In this document: positions 1-6,288 of the stretch, in pieces
Position numbering within the stretch: position 1 is the first letter of the stretch
Layout: each line of letters opens with the position of its first letter
Origin: a virus
Strand: one strand, 5' to 3'
Virus record (IMG/VR): IMGVR_UViG_3300027743_000050
Coordinates: 1-41,985 of that record
Length of the DNA stretch: 41,985 nt
The notes under the pieces: generated by a model
Database searches by the model: none
What the model was told of the DNA's origin: nothing
What the model saw: only the letters and a program-made list of their open reading frames with translations
Program-made: the position numbers and the translations under genes

Positions 1-70
1 TCGGATAGGCGCGCTTGCCGGGGATCGCGAAGGATGACTTGCGCAGGCTGTTGCGCTTCGATGCTCTCAT
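1..70 (-). CDS. 5' end of a structural-module protein (partial)
   Basis: The minus strand opens with an ATG at 68-70 behind a strong AGGAGG ribosome-binding site (about 73-82). The reading frame stays open to the window edge, giving 23 codons that begin MRASKRNSLRKS and then SFAIPGKRAYP. A phrase of this kind (FAIPGxRxYPI) is, to my memory, common in phage head or prohead-protease proteins of the DUF6582 type; that link is inference from a short stretch. It lies downstream of the acidic 70-residue gene in the same leftward operon, so a capsid-side role is likely. Only the N-terminus is visible. Confidence 0.75.
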   Translation of the reverse strand, partial: MRASKRNSLRKSSFAIPGKRAYP

Positions 71-210
71 GATCCTTCCTCCTGCAGTGGCCCGTGGCGT
101 CGGGAAAAGGAATTAAACCGGCACCACGGGCGGCCGTTGTTATTGCGGACACCGACGGCTGGTCCGGTCGAAGCTGAGGACAGCCGCAAAGCCAGCCCGA
201 CCGCCGCAGC

Positions 211-423
211 TTAACAGTCGTCGTCGTCGTCGTCGCCTTCGGCAAAGTCCGGCGGCTCGTCCTCGATCTTGAGCGCGCCGGCTGCGAGCAGCTGCTTGAT
301 CTGATCCGTCGCCGTGTCCGCGAGATAGGCCGCAGTTTCGCCAGCCGGAATCTTGAGCGTGCCGCCCTGGCCGTCCTCGATCTCCAACTCGCTGCCGCTG
401 GTATTCGTAAGCAGTACCGACAT
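211..423 (-). CDS. Small acidic protein at the head of the leftward structural operon (70 aa)
   Basis: The protein begins MSVLLTNTSGSELEIEDGQGG and ends in a run of six aspartates and a cysteine. I chose the ATG at 421-423 because GGGAG sits eight bases upstream; a GTG three codons earlier is a poorer choice. The first half looks like a compact beta fold with alternating hydrophobic and polar residues, followed by an alanine-rich helix and the acidic tail. Function is not recognised. Its place as the first gene leftward from the divergent control region, just before a probable capsid-side gene, suggests a virion or assembly protein. Confidence 0.75.
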   Translation of the reverse strand: MSVLLTNTSGSELEIEDGQGGTLKIPAGETAAYLADTATDQIKQLLAAGALKIEDEPPDFAEGDDDDDDC

Positions 424-554
424 GGCCTGCACTCCCGTTTCCCTGATCCTGCGCCCCTGGAGCGCGGGGGATCAAGTCATGCACGAACGTGCAAATCCTG
501 GACTTTTCGGACGAAAAATCGGGCAAGTCATTGATATTGCAGGCAGAATGTGCC

Positions 555-583
555 TTGCAAGTCGCAAAATGCGACATTATAAT
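555..583 (+). promoter_or_regulatory. Sigma70-like early promoter
   Basis: TTGCAA at 555-560 and TATAAT at 578-583 are separated by exactly 17 bases, which is close to the sigma70 consensus. The spacer contains the perfect palindrome GTCGCAAAATGCGAC, so a bound repressor would occlude RNA polymerase. Transcription would run right into the 71-residue gene and the cassette-bearing module. Confidence 0.75.
561..575. promoter_or_regulatory. 15-bp operator, left copy
   Basis: GTCGCAAAATGCGAC is a perfect 6-bp dyad around AAA. Its exact reverse complement, GTCGCATTTTGCGAC, occurs at 7271-7285, directly upstream of a small HTH gene. The identical 15-mer at two control points is best explained as the binding site of that HTH protein; this is inference from position and symmetry. 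Confidence 0.7.
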
Positions 584-662
584 AGAGGCTCTATTGGGAG
601 TGACTGTTTAGACGACGTTCTGCACTCCCCCGCTGTTTGAAAATTCGATCGCCCTGGATCAC

Positions 663-878
663 GTGTCCACAACGGCCCAGGCTTTACCCGCTGATCGATC
701 CATAGTCGTCCTAAGTCGCAAGCGCAGAAGTCGCTCGCGTCCCGCAGTGATTGCGCGACGCAGCGAGGCAATCGGCATTGCCCATCTGGCCTATCGGAAT
801 TTCGCCCCGGCCATTCGAGGATTGAGCCCGACGCTTGCAGATGTGAGGAAGACCGAAAACGACTCCATGACAGTGTGA
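663..878 (+). CDS. Hypothetical basic protein (71 aa), first gene after the early promoter
   Basis: The frame starts with GTG at 663 and ends with TGA at 876-878, at the left edge of the first intergenic cassette, as several other genes in this module do. The protein has a basic stretch (RKRRSRSRP) at about residues 19-27 and no motif I recognise. There is only a weak GGA upstream. The main support is its position between the promoter and cassette 1. Confidence is moderate because the start is GTG and composition is not distinctive. Confidence 0.45.
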   Translation: MSTTAQALPADRSIVVLSRKRRSRSRPAVIARRSEAIGIAHLAYRNFAPAIRGLSPTLADVRKTENDSMTV

Positions 879-988
879 CAATACTTAGGGCGGCGAACGC
901 GACTCACGTTGCGCGCGCCGCCTCAGAGTGTTGCTGACGCAGCACTCGTCGCCTTGCAGCGACGTTTCTCGAAATGGAGTCACAACCA
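876..988 (+). repeat. Three-hairpin intergenic cassette 1 (diverged copy)
   Basis: Hairpin 1 pairs GGCGGCG (889-895) with CGCCGCC (916-922) around a 20-base loop. Hairpin 2 pairs AGTGTTGC (927-934) with GCAGCACT (939-946), including one G-T wobble. Hairpin 3 pairs CGTCGC (947-952) with GCGACG (959-964) around the loop CTTGCA. The ribosome-binding segment GGAGTCACA follows at 976-984 and the next gene starts at 989. The architecture matches cassettes 2-7, but all three stems have different sequences. Confidence 0.8.
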
Positions 989-1174
989 ATGGAAGTCAAC
1001 ACCCGAGAATTTGAATTCTCGCACGGCAAGAAACCCCGAGGCTCCGGCTTCTGGATTTTCTTTTTCGACAATGCGCGCACGTTCACGTTCGCCGGCAAAT
1101 ACGGCGATGCCGTTCGTGCCGCAAAGATCGAGGCCCGCCAGCAAGAAGTTTACGAGATCAAGGTGGGGCCGTGA
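989..1174 (+). CDS. Hypothetical protein (61 aa)
   Basis: I start at ATG 989 rather than the in-frame ATG at 974, because 974 lies inside the ATGGAGTCACA segment that acts as the ribosome-binding site in every cassette. The protein starts MEVNTREFEFSHGKKPRG, has an aromatic core (FWIFFFDNARTF), and ends with a helix-like AAKIEARQQEVYEI. This pattern suggests a small alpha/beta domain; no family recognised. The next gene starts three bases after its stop. Confidence 0.75.
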   Translation: MEVNTREFEFSHGKKPRGSGFWIFFFDNARTFTFAGKYGDAVRAAKIEARQQEVYEIKVGP

Positions 1175-1176
1175 TC

Positions 1177-1380
1177 ATGAGCACATCGATCGATCACATC
1201 AAACTGGCCGACGGCGCGCGCGTGCGCTGCGGCCTGATCGTTCACCGCGCGGATGATCCGTTCCACTTGGGACGGATCGAAGCCGTGCACGGCAACATGA
1301 AGCTGACAGTAAAGTGGGAAAACGGATGGCTTGAACTTGGATGCGAGCCGGACGAATTCGCACGCTGGAGCGGGGAGTGA
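1177..1380 (+). CDS. Hypothetical small beta-rich protein (67 aa)
   Basis: Starts at ATG 1177 (MSTSIDHIKLADGARVRCG) with GGTGGGG upstream; a GTG at 1171 overlapping the previous stop is an alternative. The sequence alternates short strands with glycines and ends WLELGCEPDEFARWSGE. It looks like a small SH3-like or beta-barrel domain, but that is only a visual impression. It is the second gene of the unit driven from cassette 1. Confidence 0.7.
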   Translation: MSTSIDHIKLADGARVRCGLIVHRADDPFHLGRIEAVHGNMKLTVKWENGWLELGCEPDEFARWSGE

Positions 1381-1385
1381 TCAGA

Positions 1386-1475
1386 ATGCTCGCCGTTTAC
1401 ATCACTGCAACGATCCTGGCCGTGCCGGCCGGAATATGGATCGGACTTAAACTTGCCGATCTGACTTACCGATGA
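1386..1475 (+). CDS. Single-span membrane peptide (29 aa)
   Basis: ATG at 1386 follows GGGGAG, formed by the end of the previous gene, at good spacing. The peptide MLAVYITATILAVPAGIWIGLKLADLTYR is almost entirely one hydrophobic span. Its TGA (1473-1475) is the first three bases of the TGATCACT that opens cassette 2, the same arrangement as the stops before cassettes 3, 5, 6 and 7. This shared boundary is the main reason to accept so short a gene. Function unknown. Confidence 0.6.
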   Translation: MLAVYITATILAVPAGIWIGLKLADLTYR

Positions 1476-1571
1476 TCACTAAGGACGGCGCCGCGTGCGC
1501 CGTCTCATAGTGTTCAATCGAACACTACGCTGCCTTGCATGCAGCGTTTCTCGAAACATGAGTCACACATC
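1473..1571 (+). repeat. Three-hairpin intergenic cassette 2
   Basis: Hairpin 1: outer CACTA (1477-1481) with TAGTG (1508-1512), inner GACGGCGC (1484-1491) with GCGCCGTC (1497-1504). Hairpin 2: AGTGTTC (1509-1515) with GAACACT (1520-1526). Hairpin 3: ACGCTGC (1527-1533) with GCAGCGT (1541-1547) around CTTGCAT. The bases AGTG at 1509-1512 belong to both hairpins 1 and 2. A GAGTCACACATC segment leads to the ATG at 1572. Confidence 0.85.
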
Positions 1572-2597
1572 ATGACAACTACCCAAGCGTCTAACCAGTC
1601 CGGCGTGACAATCGCGAAGGCAGCTGAGCTGCTGGAGGATTACACCGAAGCTGGCGACAACGTTTTCCTCTGGGGCGCTCCCGGTATCGGCAAAACCGAC
1701 ATCGCGCACCAACTCGCAGCGCGCAAGAAGCGGCGCCTGATCGAGTTTCACGCAGCGTTGCGTGAACCAGTGGACTTGCGCGGCATTCCTGCGGCCGATC
1801 ATAAGACGATGACCACGAAGTGGTTCACGCCGGATGAATTGCCGCAAGCCAAGCGCGATGGCGAGGAAGGCTACTTGTTCCTCGACGAATTCAATCAAGC
1901 CAGCCCGCAGATGCAGGCCGTGCTGGCAGGATTGGTGCTGTACGGAAACATTGGCGACTATCGTCTCCCGAAAGGCTGGCGATGCATCGCTGCAGGAAAC
2001 AGCGTTTCCGACCGTGCAGCCGCGCAACGAATGCCGACGCATATGCGAAACCGTTTCGCGCACGTTTACTGCGTGCCGGACGTGATCGCGTGGACGAATT
2101 GGGCGACCGCCAACGGCGTCGAGCCGGAAATGATCGCCTTCATTCGTTTGCGACGTGAGCTGATCCACCGCATGCCGCGCGGTGACGAGAATGCATTTCC
2201 CACGCCGAGGTCGCTGACCAAAGCCGCGAAATACATTCACCATCCGGACGATCGCCGCTTGCGATTGTTCGCGGGATTGATCGGGGATGACGTTGCAGCC
2301 GAGTTGAACGGCTTCATCCGCCTCTATCACTCGCTGGGAAGCCTGGAAGATATCGTCGCCAATCCTGATCGTGCGCCGATACCGACGCAAGCCTCCGAAC
2401 GCTGGGCCGTCTGCACTGGCCTTGCCCGTCTCGCGGATCGCAAAAACTTTCCGCAGATCATGAAGTATGCCGCGCGCCTCGACGGGGAGCCGGCCACGTT
2501 GCTTGTTCATGACGCAACGATGATCAAGCCGGAGCTGAAACAAACGTCTGCCTATTCAAAGTGGGCAGTCGAGCATGCCGACTTGATCCTGCAGTGA
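1572..2597 (+). CDS. MoxR-type AAA+ ATPase (341 aa)
   Basis: Walker A is GAPGIGKTD at residues 35-43, Walker B is LFLDE at 103-107 within GYLFLDEFNQASP, sensor 1 is AAGN at 141-144, and an arginine-finger-like RNRF follows at about 160-163. This order and the FLDEFNQA signature fit MoxR-family AAA+ ATPases, which work as chaperone-like remodelling motors with a VWA-domain partner. A DUF2201/VWA protein lies two genes downstream, matching that pairing. The start at 1572 follows the cassette's GAGTCACA segment; an upstream in-frame ATG at 1539 is inside hairpin 3 and is unlikely. The substrate in a phage is unknown. Confidence 0.9.
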   Translation: MTTTQASNQSGVTIAKAAELLEDYTEAGDNVFLWGAPGIGKTDIAHQLAARKKRRLIEFHAALREPVDLRGIPAADHKTMTTKWFTPDELPQAKRDGEEGYLFLDEFNQASPQMQAVLAGLVLYGNIGDYRLPKGWRCIAAGNSVSDRAAAQRMPTHMRNRFAHVYCVPDVIAWTNWATANGVEPEMIAFIRLRRELIHRMPRGDENAFPTPRSLTKAAKYIHHPDDRRLRLFAGLIGDDVAAELNGFIRLYHSLGSLEDIVANPDRAPIPTQASERWAVCTGLARLADRKNFPQIMKYAARLDGEPATLLVHDATMIKPELKQTSAYSKWAVEHADLILQ

Positions 2598-2694
2598 TCA
2601 CTAAGGACGGCCCCACGCGGGGCCGTCTCATAGTGTTCATGACGAACACTCCCGCCCTTGCAGCGGGATCATCTGCAAAATGGAGTCACACATC
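2595..2694 (+). repeat. Three-hairpin intergenic cassette 3
   Basis: Hairpin 1: CACTA (2599-2603) with TAGTG (2631-2635), inner GACGGCCCC (2606-2614) with GGGGCCGTC (2619-2627). Hairpin 2: AGTGTTC (2632-2638) with GAACACT (2644-2650), loop ATGAC. Hairpin 3: CCCGC (2651-2655) with GCGGG (2663-2667), loop CCTTGCA. GGAGTCACA follows at 2682-2690, before the ATG at 2695. The stop of the MoxR gene is the TGA of TGATCACT. Confidence 0.87.
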
Positions 2695-3786
2695 ATGCCT
2701 ACCAAGACCACAGGCGCGGCGAAACGCAACGCAAAGGGGCTTCCCCCGATCGTCGCGAAAAAGTCGAAGGCCAAGGCGCACACTTCCAAGGCTGCACCGC
2801 TGGCGATCGTGAAGGCTGACAAGCCCGCACCGAAGCCCGTCGCGCCGCCCGCGCCGAAGCCCGCTCCCGTGATCACTAAGACAGTCGTCGCCACGCCGCT
2901 CTCGCGGAAGGCCACGCTTGTCGCCGTAGTGATCTCGCAATGGACAGCCCGCAAGCTGGACAAGAAAGTGACCGATGAAGTCAATCGTTCACATGGAGCT
3001 GCAGCCGACGCCGGACGATTCAACAAGTTGCTGATCGAGGCCGCGCGCCTCGAAAAGCTCGGATCGCTCGTGTCGCAAGCCCGCCACGCACATTATCGCT
3101 ACACGAAGCCGTGGTGCGATGAAGGAATGAGAATCCTGCCGAACGCTCTGCATCAAAAGTTTGCCGAGGAGTTTCGCAGGATCAAACGGGAATTCCATAT
3201 CGCGGCCGATGAATTCTGCCGCGACTACCCGTCATTCGTGGCTGAACGCAAGAAGGCGTTGAATGGATTGTTCAACGCTGCCGACTATCCGGACGCAAAG
3301 GAAATTCGTGCCAAGTTTCAACTCGACACGAAAACATTCCCCGTGCCGGACGCTGGCGACTTCCGCAGCGACGTGCTCGATCATGACACGATCGAGGACA
3401 TCAAGCGGGAGCTGGCCGAGACGAACGAACAAGTGCTGGCCGACGCCACCCGCCACTCGATCGATCAGATCACGCGGATCGTTGGCCACATGTCGGAAAA
3501 GCTGTCGGAATACAAGCCGGGAGCGCCCGTCAAGAAAGGCAAGGGCGGCAAGCCGAAGAAAACATTCTTCACCGACTCGCTCGTGGAAAACGTCCGCGAG
3601 CTGGCCGACTTGTTGCCTGCGTTCAATCTGACGAATGATCCGAAGATGGATCACATCGCCAGTCGCATCAAAAAAGAGTTGTGCACCGAGGATGCCGCGG
3701 AATTGCGAGTGAGCGAACGTGCTCGCGATGCCGTGCAGAAGTCGGCAGACGACATTCTTAAAGATGTGAACAAGTTGCTCGGCTAA
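2695..3786 (+). CDS. Unknown protein between MoxR and VWA genes (363 aa)
   Basis: I use ATG 2695 after the GGAGTCACA segment; an ATG at 2680 lies inside the leader. Residues 1-65 are a Lys/Ala/Pro-rich low-complexity tail (for example KAHTSKAAPLAIVKADKPAPKP), probably disordered. The rest is strongly helical and charged, with no catalytic motif I recognise. The middle of the protein is aromatic and rich in Asp, Arg and Lys, and a second basic segment (KKGKGGKPKK) lies near residue 285. Sitting between the ATPase and its likely VWA partner, it is a candidate adaptor, substrate or third subunit; that role is inferred only from position. Confidence 0.85.
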   Translation: MPTKTTGAAKRNAKGLPPIVAKKSKAKAHTSKAAPLAIVKADKPAPKPVAPPAPKPAPVITKTVVATPLSRKATLVAVVISQWTARKLDKKVTDEVNRSHGAAADAGRFNKLLIEAARLEKLGSLVSQARHAHYRYTKPWCDEGMRILPNALHQKFAEEFRRIKREFHIAADEFCRDYPSFVAERKKALNGLFNAADYPDAKEIRAKFQLDTKTFPVPDAGDFRSDVLDHDTIEDIKRELAETNEQVLADATRHSIDQITRIVGHMSEKLSEYKPGAPVKKGKGGKPKKTFFTDSLVENVRELADLLPAFNLTNDPKMDHIASRIKKELCTEDAAELRVSERARDAVQKSADDILKDVNKLLG

Positions 3787-3890
3787 GACGAGCTGCAGCG
3801 TGATCAGCGACTCGAATCGAGTCGCTGATTGCAGTGGAGCTAGTCCACTCCCCGCCTTGCAGCGGGGCCTTTCCAAAATGGAGTCACATC
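3784..3890 (+). repeat. Three-hairpin intergenic cassette 4 (fully substituted stems)
   Basis: Hairpin 1: CTGCA (3793-3797) with TGCAG (3830-3834) outside a perfect 12-bp stem, ATCAGCGACTCG (3803-3814) with CGAGTCGCTGAT (3818-3829). Hairpin 2: AGTGGA (3833-3838) with TCCACT (3844-3849). Hairpin 3: CCCCGC (3850-3855) with GCGGGG (3862-3867), loop CTTGCA. GGAGTCACA follows at 3880-3888. Hairpins 1 and 2 differ in sequence from the other cassettes yet keep the same positions and pairing, which is the clearest compensatory change of the set. Confidence 0.87.
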
Positions 3891-5339
3891 ATGGAAACCA
3901 AAACCGACAAGGTTGCCGGCGATCGTGTCCGCAAGGCGCGCGCCGAGTTGATCTTGTCGCAAGTGTTCTACAGCGTGCTCGTTTCAAACGTTGATCCGAA
4001 GCCGTCGCGGGCGATCCCCACGATGGCAACGGATGGCCGGAACCACTTCTATAATCCGGACTTCATTGCGAAGCTGAATCAAACGCAGCTGCTCGCAGTG
4101 CAGGCGCACGAAAGCGAACACGATGCCCGTCGCCATCACAGCCGACGCAATGGCCGTGATCCTGCGAAGTGGAACGAAGCCTGCGACTACGCAATCAACG
4201 TTGATCTCGTGGACGCCGGCTTCCAGCTTCCAGATTGGGTGCTCCTCGATCCGAAATATCGCGGCATGTCTGCCGAGGATATCTATCGGACACGGGAGCT
4301 GGATCAGCAGAAGGAGGAGGAGGCCAAGAAGCCACCGCCCCCGGATGACGATCAAGACGAGCCCGAGGACGGCGAGGACGATCAGGAGCAAGACGATCAG
4401 TCGGAGGATGACAGCGACACCGGCGACGGTGACGACGAATCCGAGGACGACGCCGAGGACGATGACGCCGACGAAGGCGACAGCGACCAGGGCGGTGATG
4501 ATCAGTCCGAAGATGGCGCCGACGGCGACTCCGGAAACGGGGATGCCGAGGGCGAGGACGAAGCCGACGGACAGGGCGAAGGCCAAGCCGAAGGCGACGG
4601 CCAGGATCGCCCCGGCAAGTCGAGTGGCGATCCTGGCGGGATGGGCGAAGTGCTCGATGCCGCGACGGATGCAGCCGACATGGCCGCAGCCGATGCCCAA
4701 TGGGAGACAATCTTCCGACAGGCCGCGTTCCTCGCCGAGAAGCGGGGCACGGCTCCTGGGCACGTTACAAGAGAGATCAAGCGCGCGGACAATCCCCCGC
4801 AAGATTGGCGAGAGACGTTGCGCGCTTGGTTCGATCAGGGATCACTCAAAGTCGAAAGCTGGAACCGTCCGAACCGGCGCTTCGCCGGGGCGGGCATCTA
4901 TCTTCCTGGCCAGAGGCGGGACGGGATCAACCGTGCCGTGTTCCTGATCGACACGAGCGGATCAATGGACCCGATCGCGTTGGCCGCCATCAATAACGAA
5001 GCGCAAGCTGCGATGGACGATGGCGTGCTTGACGAAGTGATCGTGATCTATGGCGACGTTCGTGTGACGCGCGTCGATACCTACCGCCAAGGCGATGAAA
5101 TCGAATTCGATCCCCGAGGCGGGGGCGGCACTGATCTCAAGCCGCTGTTCAAACACGTTGCAGACGAGCTGGAAGATGTATCCTTGATCGTCTGCTTCAC
5201 CGACATGGAAATTGGCGATCCTGGCCCCGAGCCCGCGTGCCCCGTGCTGTTCGCAGCAACGGGATATCCGGAATCGGTGCGACGATATCTCGCCAACGCT
5301 CCGTGGAATTCTCCCGGCATCGATGTCGGGACGCATTGA
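3891..5339 (+). CDS. DUF2201-like metallopeptidase/VWA protein (482 aa)
   Basis: The N-terminal domain (about 1-140) contains HESEH at 73-77 followed by RRHH, an HExxH-type zinc site typical of the putative metallopeptidase domain of DUF2201 proteins. Residues about 141-245 are an extreme Asp/Glu/Gly-rich linker. The C-terminal VWA domain carries the MIDAS motif DTSGSM at 354-359, then GGGGTDL and FTDMEIG. DUF2201/VWA proteins are typically encoded beside MoxR ATPases, and one is present two genes upstream. The start at 3891 follows the cassette's GGAGTCACATC; an upstream in-frame GTG at 3834 lies in the cassette. The acidic linker could mimic nucleic acid or bind cations; this is inference. 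Confidence 0.88.
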   Translation: METKTDKVAGDRVRKARAELILSQVFYSVLVSNVDPKPSRAIPTMATDGRNHFYNPDFIAKLNQTQLLAVQAHESEHDARRHHSRRNGRDPAKWNEACDYAINVDLVDAGFQLPDWVLLDPKYRGMSAEDIYRTRELDQQKEEEAKKPPPPDDDQDEPEDGEDDQEQDDQSEDDSDTGDGDDESEDDAEDDDADEGDSDQGGDDQSEDGADGDSGNGDAEGEDEADGQGEGQAEGDGQDRPGKSSGDPGGMGEVLDAATDAADMAAADAQWETIFRQAAFLAEKRGTAPGHVTREIKRADNPPQDWRETLRAWFDQGSLKVESWNRPNRRFAGAGIYLPGQRRDGINRAVFLIDTSGSMDPIALAAINNEAQAAMDDGVLDEVIVIYGDVRVTRVDTYRQGDEIEFDPRGGGGTDLKPLFKHVADELEDVSLIVCFTDMEIGDPGPEPACPVLFAATGYPESVRRYLANAPWNSPGIDVGTH

Positions 5340-5430
5340 TCACTAAGGGCGGCCCTGCGGGGCCGCCTCGTAGTGTTCATTCCGAACACTCGCCCATCTT
5401 GCATGGGCGTTTCTCAGAAGGAGTCACGTC
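5337..5430 (+). repeat. Three-hairpin intergenic cassette 5
   Basis: Hairpin 1: CACTA (5341-5345) with TAGTG (5371-5375), inner GGCGGCCC (5348-5355) with GGGCCGCC (5360-5367). Hairpin 2: AGTGTTC (5372-5378) with GAACACT (5384-5390). Hairpin 3: CGCCCAT (5391-5397) with ATGGGCG (5403-5409) around CTTGC. GGAGTCACG precedes the ATG at 5431. The VWA gene stop is the TGA of TGATCACT. Hairpin 1 shows A-to-G and matching changes relative to cassette 3 (GACGG to GGCGG, CCGTC to CCGCC). Confidence 0.87.
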
Positions 5431-5607
5431 ATGGCTACGAAAGTTGGTCGCGCACGAGCGTTGCGAGCGTGGGAGACAATGCGCTCCCCGGTTTGGCAAC
5501 GGCAGCGACGGAAGATTGAGAATCTGCGGCAAGCCCTCGCCGCAGCGCGTCGCGAGCTGATCACTGCACTGTCCAATCTGGACAAAGTGATTAAGCAGTC
5601 ATCATGA
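5431..5607 (+). CDS. Small basic helical protein (58 aa)
   Basis: ATG 5431 lies directly after the cassette 5 ribosome-binding segment. The protein starts MATKVGRARALRAWETMRS, is rich in arginine, and its second half (KIENLRQALAAARRELITAL) would form a heptad-like amphipathic helix. Its TGA overlaps the ATG of the next gene (ATGA at 5604-5607), so the two are probably translationally coupled. No family recognised; a nucleic-acid or protein-binding helix is possible. Confidence 0.7.
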   Translation: MATKVGRARALRAWETMRSPVWQRQRRKIENLRQALAAARRELITALSNLDKVIKQSS

Positions 5608-5786
5608 ACCGCAGCGACTTCTTTGATCAAGGCTACGAACAACACGCTTCCGCCCCCGACATGTTGATGACGGAAGTCTGGCGTTTCGCTTGCATGTTCA
5701 TCACGGATCAAGAGAACGCCCGCGCCTTCGTTGAGGGTTACACCGCCGCGCGCAAGCAGCGCGACGAACGCAACGCAGAACAGTGA
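5604..5786 (+). CDS. Hypothetical protein (60 aa)
   Basis: Starts at ATG 5604 inside the previous gene's stop. The protein, MNRSDFFDQGYEQHASAP onward, is helical and contains EVWRFACMFITDQENARAFVEGY, which looks like one or two amphipathic helices rather than a transmembrane span. Its stop is the TGA of TGATCACT that opens cassette 6. Function unknown. Confidence 0.7.
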   Translation: MNRSDFFDQGYEQHASAPDMLMTEVWRFACMFITDQENARAFVEGYTAARKQRDERNAEQ

Positions 5787-5881
5787 TCACTGCAGGACGC
5801 CGCCGCTGTGCGGCGTCCGACAGTGTTCATGCCGAACACGCCCCGCCTTGCAGCGGGTTTTTCGAAAAAGGAGTCACAGTC
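5784..5881 (+). repeat. Three-hairpin intergenic cassette 6
   Basis: Hairpin 1: CACTG (5788-5792) with CAGTG (5821-5825), inner GACGCCGC (5796-5803) with GCGGCGTC (5810-5817). Hairpin 2: GTGTTC (5823-5828) with GAACAC (5834-5839). Hairpin 3: CCCGC (5842-5846) with GCGGG (5853-5857), loop CTTGCA. GGAGTCACA lies at 5870-5878. About 70 bases are nearly identical to cassette 7, so one probably arose from the other recently. Confidence 0.87.
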
Positions 5882-6130
5882 ATGTTACGAGTTTTGTTTG
5901 GCGTCATCCTCGCCAGCATCTTCGGCCGGTCAAGCGTATCGGTCGAAACGAACGTGCAAACGTTCACAGACGAGCTGCCGGACGACGAGCTGCCCGAGGA
6001 TGTCGGCGAAGTCGCCGAGGACTACGACTTGCTCGATGTCGATCTTGCCGACGGCCTGATCGATGACGTGAGCGATTCGCTGTTCGATGATCTCGGCGGA
6101 TCAGTCCTCGACTCATTCCTCGACTGCTGA
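5882..6130 (+). CDS. Acidic protein with a hydrophobic N-terminus (82 aa)
   Basis: ATG 5882 follows the cassette 6 GGAGTCACAGTC segment. Residues 1-15 (MLRVLFGVILASIFG) form a short hydrophobic segment that may be a membrane anchor or uncleaved signal. The remainder is very acidic, with repeated DELPDDELPED, DLLDVDLADGLIDDV and DLGGSVLDSF blocks. The many Asp and Leu residues suggest an amphipathic acidic surface, perhaps a DNA mimic or inhibitor; this is speculation. No family recognised. Confidence 0.7.
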   Translation: MLRVLFGVILASIFGRSSVSVETNVQTFTDELPDDELPEDVGEVAEDYDLLDVDLADGLIDDVSDSLFDDLGGSVLDSFLDC

Positions 6131-6141
6131 GGAGGCGAACG

Positions 6142-6288
6142 ATGGAATCATTATTGATGGGCATCCTCATGATCGCAGTCGGCGTCGGAGTGTGCTGGCT
6201 GGGAAATGCCAAAGCCAGAAGACGACGGCGGCTGATCATAGAACGCTACGAAATTCTCCGAGAGCACGCCGCGCGGAAGCGCAAGTGA
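6142..6288 (+). CDS. Single-span membrane protein with basic cytoplasmic tail (48 aa)
   Basis: ATG 6142 lies eight bases after GGAGG, the best ribosome-binding site in this module. Residues 4-20 (LLMGILMIAVGVGVCWL) form one transmembrane span, followed by KARRRRR and a helical RYEILREHAARKRK tail; by the positive-inside rule the tail is cytoplasmic. It is 11 bases downstream of the acidic membrane-like protein, so a charge-complementary pair is possible. Its TGA opens cassette 7. Confidence 0.65.
   Translation: MESLLMGILMIAVGVGVCWLGNAKARRRRRLIIERYEILREHAARKRK

Larger units (their letters stand above)
424..662. promoter_or_regulatory. Divergent control region between structural operon and early module
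   Basis: No gene is supported here. It holds several perfect dyads: GCACG-AA-CGTGC at 481-492, TTTTCG-GA-CGAAAA at 504-517, and GTCGCA-AAA-TGCGAC at 561-575. A longer GGGAGTG/CACTCCC pair (596-602 and 623-629) could form a hairpin in the rightward leader. The rightward promoter is clear. On the leftward side the same palindromic TTGCAA at 555-560 could act as a -35 with a weak TATCAA-like -10 about 18 bases away, but that is tentative. Confidence 0.6.

Noticed and set aside
1509-1526. The AGTGTTC-N4/5-GAACACT dyads as LexA-like operators
   Set aside because: The GTTC/GAAC orientation and spacing do not match alphaproteobacterial or Bacillus-type LexA sites, and the copies with different arm sequences (cassettes 1 and 4) argue against one protein site.
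1563-2543. A long minus-strand frame opposite the MoxR gene
   Set aside because: It mirrors a gene with intact AAA+ motifs, has no ribosome-binding site and encodes no recognisable sequence.
2599-2635. Hairpin 1 of the cassettes as ordinary Rho-independent terminators
   Set aside because: The stem is followed by TCATAGTG and not a T tract, in contrast to the true terminator at 7033-7068.
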